Assembly: GCF_002234675.1 (NCBI RefSeq)
Contig: NC_019877.2
Coordinates: 4,185,041 to 4,249,040 of the forward strand
Direction: 5' to 3'
Source: Oryzias latipes
Taxonomy: Eukaryota > Chordata > Actinopteri > Beloniformes > Adrianichthyidae
Length of the DNA: 64,000 bases
Positions 62,201 through 64,000 of this stretch are shown in pieces (within the stretch, counting starts at the first letter, position 1; each line of letters starts with the position of its first letter). The notes below the pieces were generated by a model. It was given only the letters and a program-made list of their open reading frames with translations. It did not search any database and was not told where the DNA came from. Made by a program: the position numbers and the translations under genes.

Positions 62201-63215
62201 TCACTAGAAAGTAGTAAAATGATCTATTCATGCACAAGTCATTTTTTTATTTAACAAGAAATCTTATACGATATCAAAATTTAAAAACAAGATCTATGCA
62301 AGCATTCAAAAAGGGAAAAATAGGCTAAAAAAGCTAAATGGAGTTACTTCAAACTTAATGTTTTACAGTCCAATAATAAGTATTAATTTGCAGGTTCTAA
62401 GCAAATACTTTGTGTTATTTGAGTTTTTATGGACCTAATTGTAGTCTAAATAAATAAAATAATAACAGTGAATGCCAGTCTAACTTTTTAACATTTCTTG
62501 AACTAAAATGGAATTGTGCAATTTGATTTATTTTGAGTCTTAATTTATTTTTTGTCAAGAGTTAAATGAATTGGATTCATTTTTATGTTAATTCCTTATT
62601 TGTAGATCTTAGCTCTTAATGGGAAAACAAATTCTAAAAACTCAAAACTGCTGATTTTAAAAAGTGGCCTGGAAAAGATGTTAAAACAGCTGAAAACCTG
62701 CTAAAATATCTTGAATTTTTAAAAACAAGGTTTTGAATCTTTGCAAAGATCAAATACTTTGCAGCGGGCTTTGATTTGCCTGACGTCAGTATACAATCAA
62801 GCCGTCTGAGCAGCACGAATAAATACTTGTGGTTTGCTGTATTAAAAAAGTCCTCAGAGCAAAACCACTGCACAGAAATACATTTTGGAAAACAATTGAG
62901 TCGCCACACAAAAAACTCTCAAAGCCCCAAAATAGGAACTCAGCAGCCTACACTTAGTAGAAATGACACTGCTATTCTGGGAAGAATTTGGTCATTTCTT
63001 TATCAAAACCAGTAATTAACCAATGCTGTAATGTCTCTGTGTTCTGTGGATTTTCCACGCTTCCTCTCGTCCTCCAGCTGTCGCATAGCCGACCCCAGCG
63101 TACCAAACGGCAGGCTGACGAAGACGACGCTAATGAGAAGTTTCAGAGCCAGACAACCGAGCCGCAAGCTGCAAGCAAACTGCTCACGCTGCCAAAAAAA
63201 GAGTCCTACCTGCTG
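38317..63215 (+). CDS. itga3b: itga3b, integrin alpha-3 (partial; continues past window end)
   Basis: Twenty-one exons assemble in frame into 907 residues. Integrin alpha-3 pairs with beta-1 at the plasma membrane as a laminin receptor in basal epithelia and kidney (known). Visible in order: signal peptide (1-21), mature N terminus FNLDQRFPV, beta-propeller (to about 455) with cation loops D308-D316, D370-D378 and D431-D439, thigh, calf-1 and calf-2, and furin site RTKR872. The motifs [26 protein letters not shown] and [11 protein letters not shown] point to alpha-3 rather than alpha-6 or alpha-7. Linkage to dlx3/dlx4 supports this, as in human ITGA3-DLX3-DLX4. The b suffix follows the dlx3b/dlx4b linkage. 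The rest of the light chain, membrane helix and tail lie outside the window. Confidence 0.92.
40419..40970 (+). mobile_element. TIR repeat family copy E, near full length (552 bp)
   Basis: Begins AAAGACACCCCCATCCTC and ends GAGTGGGTCTTT (40959-40970), the exact reverse complement of the family's AAAGACCCACTC start. A core frame from 40675 reads [20 protein letters not shown], matching copy A (VCKWIHQNGAEQGACD). The two ends and the shared core in one copy define the element. Confidence 0.75.
41015..41110 (+). repeat. Fragment of a common teleost dispersed repeat
   Basis: ATCCTGTGTAGGGTGGCGGG and GGGGCCTATCCTTGC resemble a very frequent fish repeat (GGTCGCGGG...GAGCCTATCCCAGC). A similar decayed fragment may lie at 45585-45650. 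Class uncertain. Confidence 0.4.
42548..42985 (+). repeat. Dispersed repeat, copy 1 of a pair
   Basis: Shares order and wording with 50306-50630: GTGACATCAC, GCAAGAATGGTTATACTATG against GAGCAGGTATGGTTATTCTG, and CTTCCTGTTTGGAAACC against CTCCTGTTTGGAATGCC followed by a GGAGGAAGGGATTATTCAGTCCA-like end. Noncoding. Confidence 0.5.
46000..46390 (+). repeat. Possible dispersed repeat in itga3b intron 1
   Basis: GC-richer block beginning near CGCTCTTTGTGGGTACCGCC with GGGCGGGGCTGG and a CTAGAGGAATACTC segment. Its texture resembles a fish interspersed repeat, but no second copy is in the window. Confidence 0.25.
46500..46520. repeat. Poly-T tract
   Basis: 21 uninterrupted T residues in intron 1. 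Confidence 0.9.
48030..48450 (+). mobile_element. TIR repeat family copy F, core deleted
   Basis: Perfect start AAAGACCCACTC (48030-48041) and a decayed end GAGTTGGTCTT. Contains CAGAGTTGTGGACTGAACT and GGCGTGGAGCAACCCTGCTC like other copies, but jumps from the 5' arm to the 3' arm without the coding core. Confidence 0.72.
49952..50079 (+). CDS. itga3b: itga3b exon 2
   Basis: Residues 58-100: [13 protein letters not shown]... [11 protein letters not shown], the end of propeller blade 1 with its VGAP signature. Acceptor CTCCAG|GCTT, donor CAAC|GTAAGT. Confidence 0.92.
50306..50630 (+). repeat. Dispersed repeat, copy 2 of a pair
   Basis: Counterpart of 42548-42985, in intron 2 of itga3b. Ends in CATAGAGGAGGGATCGCTCA and CATATACAGTCAATGG. 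Confidence 0.5.
51568..51650 (+). CDS. itga3b: itga3b exon 3
   Basis: Residues 101-128, including [20 protein letters not shown], the alpha-3/6/7 'WLGVTV' block of propeller blade 2. Donor CTG|GTGAGG. Confidence 0.92.
51778..52276. mobile_element. TIR element (about 500 bp) in itga3b intron 3
   Basis: Inverted ends AAGCTATGTTCACAC (51778-51792) and GTGTGAACGTAGCTT (52262-52276) match at 14 of 15 positions. No transposase frame. The ends resemble those of the Harbinger-like remnant at 17740-18680 (CTACGTTCACAC), suggesting a related family. No clear target duplication. Confidence 0.7.
52327..52565 (-). mobile_element. TIR repeat family copy G, short
   Basis: Both ends visible: GACCCACTCC on the left (52331-52340) and GAGTGGGTCTTT (52554-52565) on the right. 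Only the two arms remain (239 bp); the core is deleted. Confidence 0.72.
52600..53390 (-). mobile_element. Decayed Tc1/mariner transposon
   Basis: Minus-strand reading across several frames gives Tc1 transposase pieces: [21 protein letters not shown] (about 53050-52975) and, after an internal deletion, [18 protein letters not shown] then [14 protein letters not shown] (about 52800-52680). Stops and frame shifts make it dead. Terminal repeats were not found. Confidence 0.7.
53682..53931 (+). CDS. itga3b: itga3b exon 4
   Basis: Residues 129-211: [26 protein letters not shown], then [22 protein letters not shown] (propeller blade 3). The cysteine spacing and wording are those of alpha-3. Donor CAAG|GTGGGA. 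Confidence 0.93.
54141..54260 (-). repeat. Dispersed repeat matching 27237-27320
   Basis: Reversed, it reads GTCCAAAACGTTTGCAAAAA ... GGTGAGGTGAAAATGTGTGA, aligning with the repeat interrupted by the LINE. Its further part ends in GGCCCAGACTTTGAACATGC. Confidence 0.55.
55084..55125. repeat. (GTTT)n plus poly-T/poly-G tract
   Basis: Simple sequence in intron 4 of itga3b. Confidence 0.85.
55444..55542 (+). CDS. itga3b: itga3b exon 5 (X-region cassette)
   Basis: Residues 212-245 ([20 protein letters not shown]...NRNIYM), 99 bases with phase 1 on both sides, so it can be skipped or swapped in frame. Its position between blades 3 and 4 corresponds to the X1/X2 alternative region of integrins alpha-6 and alpha-7. 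No second mutually exclusive exon was found in the neighbouring introns. Confidence 0.9.
55802..56006 (+). CDS. itga3b: itga3b exon 6
   Basis: Residues 245-313: [16 protein letters not shown] and [15 protein letters not shown], ending within the first cation loop (D308-x-N-x-D). Donor GACGA|GTGCGT is a weaker GT site, confirmed by the frame of exon 7. Confidence 0.9.
56147..56240. repeat. (AT)n microsatellite
   Basis: 84 bp of pure AT, then G and a further short TA run, 140 bases after the donor of exon 6. Confidence 0.95.
56540..56930 (-). mobile_element. TIR repeat family copy H
   Basis: Reverse copy ending GAGTGGGACTTT (56918-56929), with CCGCCCGCAACTCAGGGG (the reversed 'GAGTTGTGGGCG' motif) and the reversed 3' arm. 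The coding core is replaced by a short AAACGCAGTTTGAAAAAG join. Lies in intron 6 of itga3b. Confidence 0.7.
57195..57388 (+). CDS. itga3b: itga3b exon 7
   Basis: Residues 313-377: [40 protein letters not shown]. Completes cation loop 1 and starts loop 2 (D370-x-N-x-D). Acceptor AATCCAG|CTGG, donor CAAG|GTGCTG. Confidence 0.93.
57467..57555 (+). CDS. itga3b: itga3b exon 8
   Basis: Residues 378-407: [20 protein letters not shown] (propeller blade 6). Donor CCAG|GTAATT, phase 0. The intron before it is only 78 bases. Confidence 0.93.
57644..57780 (+). CDS. itga3b: itga3b exon 9
   Basis: Residues 408-452: [20 protein letters not shown], the third cation loop (D431-x-D-x-N), then [12 protein letters not shown] (blade 7). 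Confidence 0.93.
57864..57950 (+). CDS. itga3b: itga3b exon 10
   Basis: Residues 453-481: [20 protein letters not shown]. The RPVI motif marks the join of propeller and thigh. Donor CATG|GTAAGG. Confidence 0.92.
58020..58087 (+). CDS. itga3b: itga3b exon 11
   Basis: Residues 482-504: [20 protein letters not shown], thigh domain. The donor ATTG|GTTTGT is a weak site, supported by frame continuity with exon 12. Confidence 0.88.
58175..58314 (+). CDS. itga3b: itga3b exon 12
   Basis: Residues 505-551: [18 protein letters not shown] ... [11 protein letters not shown], thigh domain. Acceptor TTTCAG|TGGT, donor AAG|GTAATT. Confidence 0.92.
58382..58528 (+). CDS. itga3b: itga3b exon 13
   Basis: Residues 552-600: [19 protein letters not shown] (the conserved RDKL motif) and [15 protein letters not shown]. 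In frame on both sides. Confidence 0.93.
58614..58711 (+). CDS. itga3b: itga3b exon 14
   Basis: Residues 601-632: [20 protein letters not shown], the conserved C-G-x-D-N-x-C knee (genu) loop between thigh and calf-1. Confidence 0.93.
59285..59456 (+). CDS. itga3b: itga3b exon 15
   Basis: Residues 633-690: [25 protein letters not shown], calf-1, ending YAGVRPP. Acceptor TTTAG|GAGAG, donor CCA|GTATGT. Confidence 0.92.
59463..59476 (+). promoter_or_regulatory. CTCF-like motif in itga3b intron 15
   Basis: CCACCAGAGGGCAG, identical to the minus-strand motif at 16235-16248. It starts six bases after the exon 15 boundary, within the donor region, so it may also be a chance match. Confidence 0.35.
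59570..59647 (+). CDS. itga3b: itga3b exon 16
   Basis: Residues 691-716: [20 protein letters not shown], with the CELGNP-type motif of calf-1. Donor ATG|GTGAGT. Confidence 0.92.
59750..59829 (+). CDS. itga3b: itga3b exon 17
   Basis: Residues 717-742: [20 protein letters not shown], calf-1. Donor CAAC|GTAAGA. Confidence 0.92.
59934..60011 (+). CDS. itga3b: itga3b exon 18
   Basis: Residues 743-768: [20 protein letters not shown], end of calf-1. Donor CTGC|GTGAGT. Confidence 0.92.
60085..60187 (+). CDS. itga3b: itga3b exon 19
   Basis: Residues 769-803: [20 protein letters not shown], the conserved start of calf-2 in laminin-binding integrins. Donor AAT|GTGAGT. Confidence 0.94.
60430..60603 (+). 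CDS. itga3b: itga3b exon 20
   Basis: Residues 804-861: [29 protein letters not shown], then LVNSLNLS. Calf-2. Donor TCT|GTGAGC. Confidence 0.94.
60604..63077 (+). other. itga3b intron 20 (2.5 kb)
   Basis: AT-rich; no coding exon or recognised repeat. Contains A-rich microsatellite-like runs near 60885-60950. Confidence 0.7.
63078..63215 (+). CDS. itga3b: itga3b exon 21 (last in window)
   Basis: Residues 862-907: [20 protein letters not shown] then [17 protein letters not shown] (869-872) followed by Q matches the furin site that divides alpha-3 into heavy and light chains. The linker is acidic. Donor CTG|GTAAGG; the next exon is beyond 64000. Confidence 0.9.
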
Positions 63216-64000
63216 GTAAGGGATGTAACATGAGAGCAAAGTTTTTCCAATTCCCTCTGCTCATTGCAACACACGTGCTACTAAAATGTAAGTCAAGTCA
63301 CCTCCAAAAAAAACAGAAATGTCACTGATATTTATGTATAAGAGAAATTCTTAGAGCTAAGGGAGCAGAGAAAATGGCTTTAAACTGAATTGGAAGTACC
63401 ATAACATGCAAAACACAGTATAAATGCATATTTTTATAAATGAAAGTCATGTCACCATTAAGATTTTTACTGTTGCAGTCAAAAGAAAAGGAATGATACT
63501 GATAATTTATGTCTAAGTAAAATTCTAACACAATCTAACTGGATTAGAAGTCACCATATCCATATCATGTAAAATACAGTATAAATAAGTAATCTTACCG
63601 ATTTATTTCCTTTCAATTTTTGTGAAATTGGGATTTAACCAGCAAAATATTTGTTCATTGGAAAATGAATTTACCTAATTTAAAAATGGGTAAAGCAGAT
63701 TAGAGCCCAGATATGCTTTATTAAAAGTTGGCAAAAGAGATTTTCTGATTGGAGAAGAGTAAAATAAAATGGGACGAGTTGATATAATTGAATCATAAAA
63801 AGGAAAAATAGCTAAAGATGAGAAAAAAGAAAAAGACATTAAACGATAAATAGGCAGCAGATGTGAGCTGTATTTGCTTTAAACAATAAACCAGAATCTG
63901 ATAACAGAAATATATCACCAATCAAATGGAGCTCAAATCTTGGAAACATTTGCTCCATTTTCAATCCTTTTATTTATTTATTTGTTTATGCAATAGTTTT
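63216..64000 (+). other. Start of itga3b intron 21, cut by the window end
   Basis: AT-rich intron sequence (ends in a TTTATTTA tract); no exon seen. Confidence 0.6.

Noticed and set aside
38317..63215. Annotation as itga6, which neighbours DLX1/2 in mammals
   Set aside because: [26 protein letters not shown] and the exon 4 cysteine pattern match alpha-3, and the linked dlx genes are dlx3b and dlx4b.

Overview
The window is nuclear DNA from a teleost fish, probably a percomorph such as medaka (Oryzias). The evidence is AT-rich intergenic DNA, vertebrate-style split genes with GT-AG introns, fish-type LINE, Tc1 and Harbinger-like repeats, and a dlx4b-dlx3b bigene cluster next to integrin alpha-3. 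The species is an inference; the gene identities are well supported by their proteins.

Layout: 0-5.9 kb is mostly non-genic, with one copy of a dispersed TIR repeat near 0.2-0.8 kb and one unidentified coding-like exon at about 5.0-5.2 kb on the minus strand. dlx4b (three exons, + strand, 6184-8614) and dlx3b (three exons, - strand, 13539-15173) are convergently transcribed, 4.9 kb apart; both encode Distal-less homeodomain factors. The interval between them contains blocks that look like conserved enhancers. From 15.4 to 38 kb there is no convincing host gene. That stretch holds a LINE C-terminal remnant (17.4 kb), a Harbinger-like remnant (17.7-18.7 kb), a small TIR element (22.4 kb), further TIR-repeat copies, and a 5.3-kb 5'-truncated L1-type LINE (27527-32869) bounded by a 17-bp target-site duplication. 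The LINE has a long, strikingly G-rich 3' region and a structured 3' tail.

itga3b (+ strand) starts at 38317. I could place 21 exons giving 907 residues: signal peptide, seven-bladed propeller with three visible cation-binding loops, thigh and calf domains, and the RTKR furin site. The gene runs off the right edge before the transmembrane segment. Intron 1 is 11.5 kb and intron 20 is about 2.5 kb; introns 2-6 contain several mobile elements and a long AT microsatellite.

The dlx3/dlx4/itga3 linkage matches human 17q21 (ITGA3-DLX3-DLX4) and parallels DLX1/DLX2-ITGA6, so this is an ancient paralogous block. The most unusual structure is the repertoire of mobile DNA: an at least eight-copy family with TIR AAAGACCCACTC carrying a conserved open core, one copy of which holds two further insertions, and the LINE's G-rich 3' region and pseudoknot-like tail.
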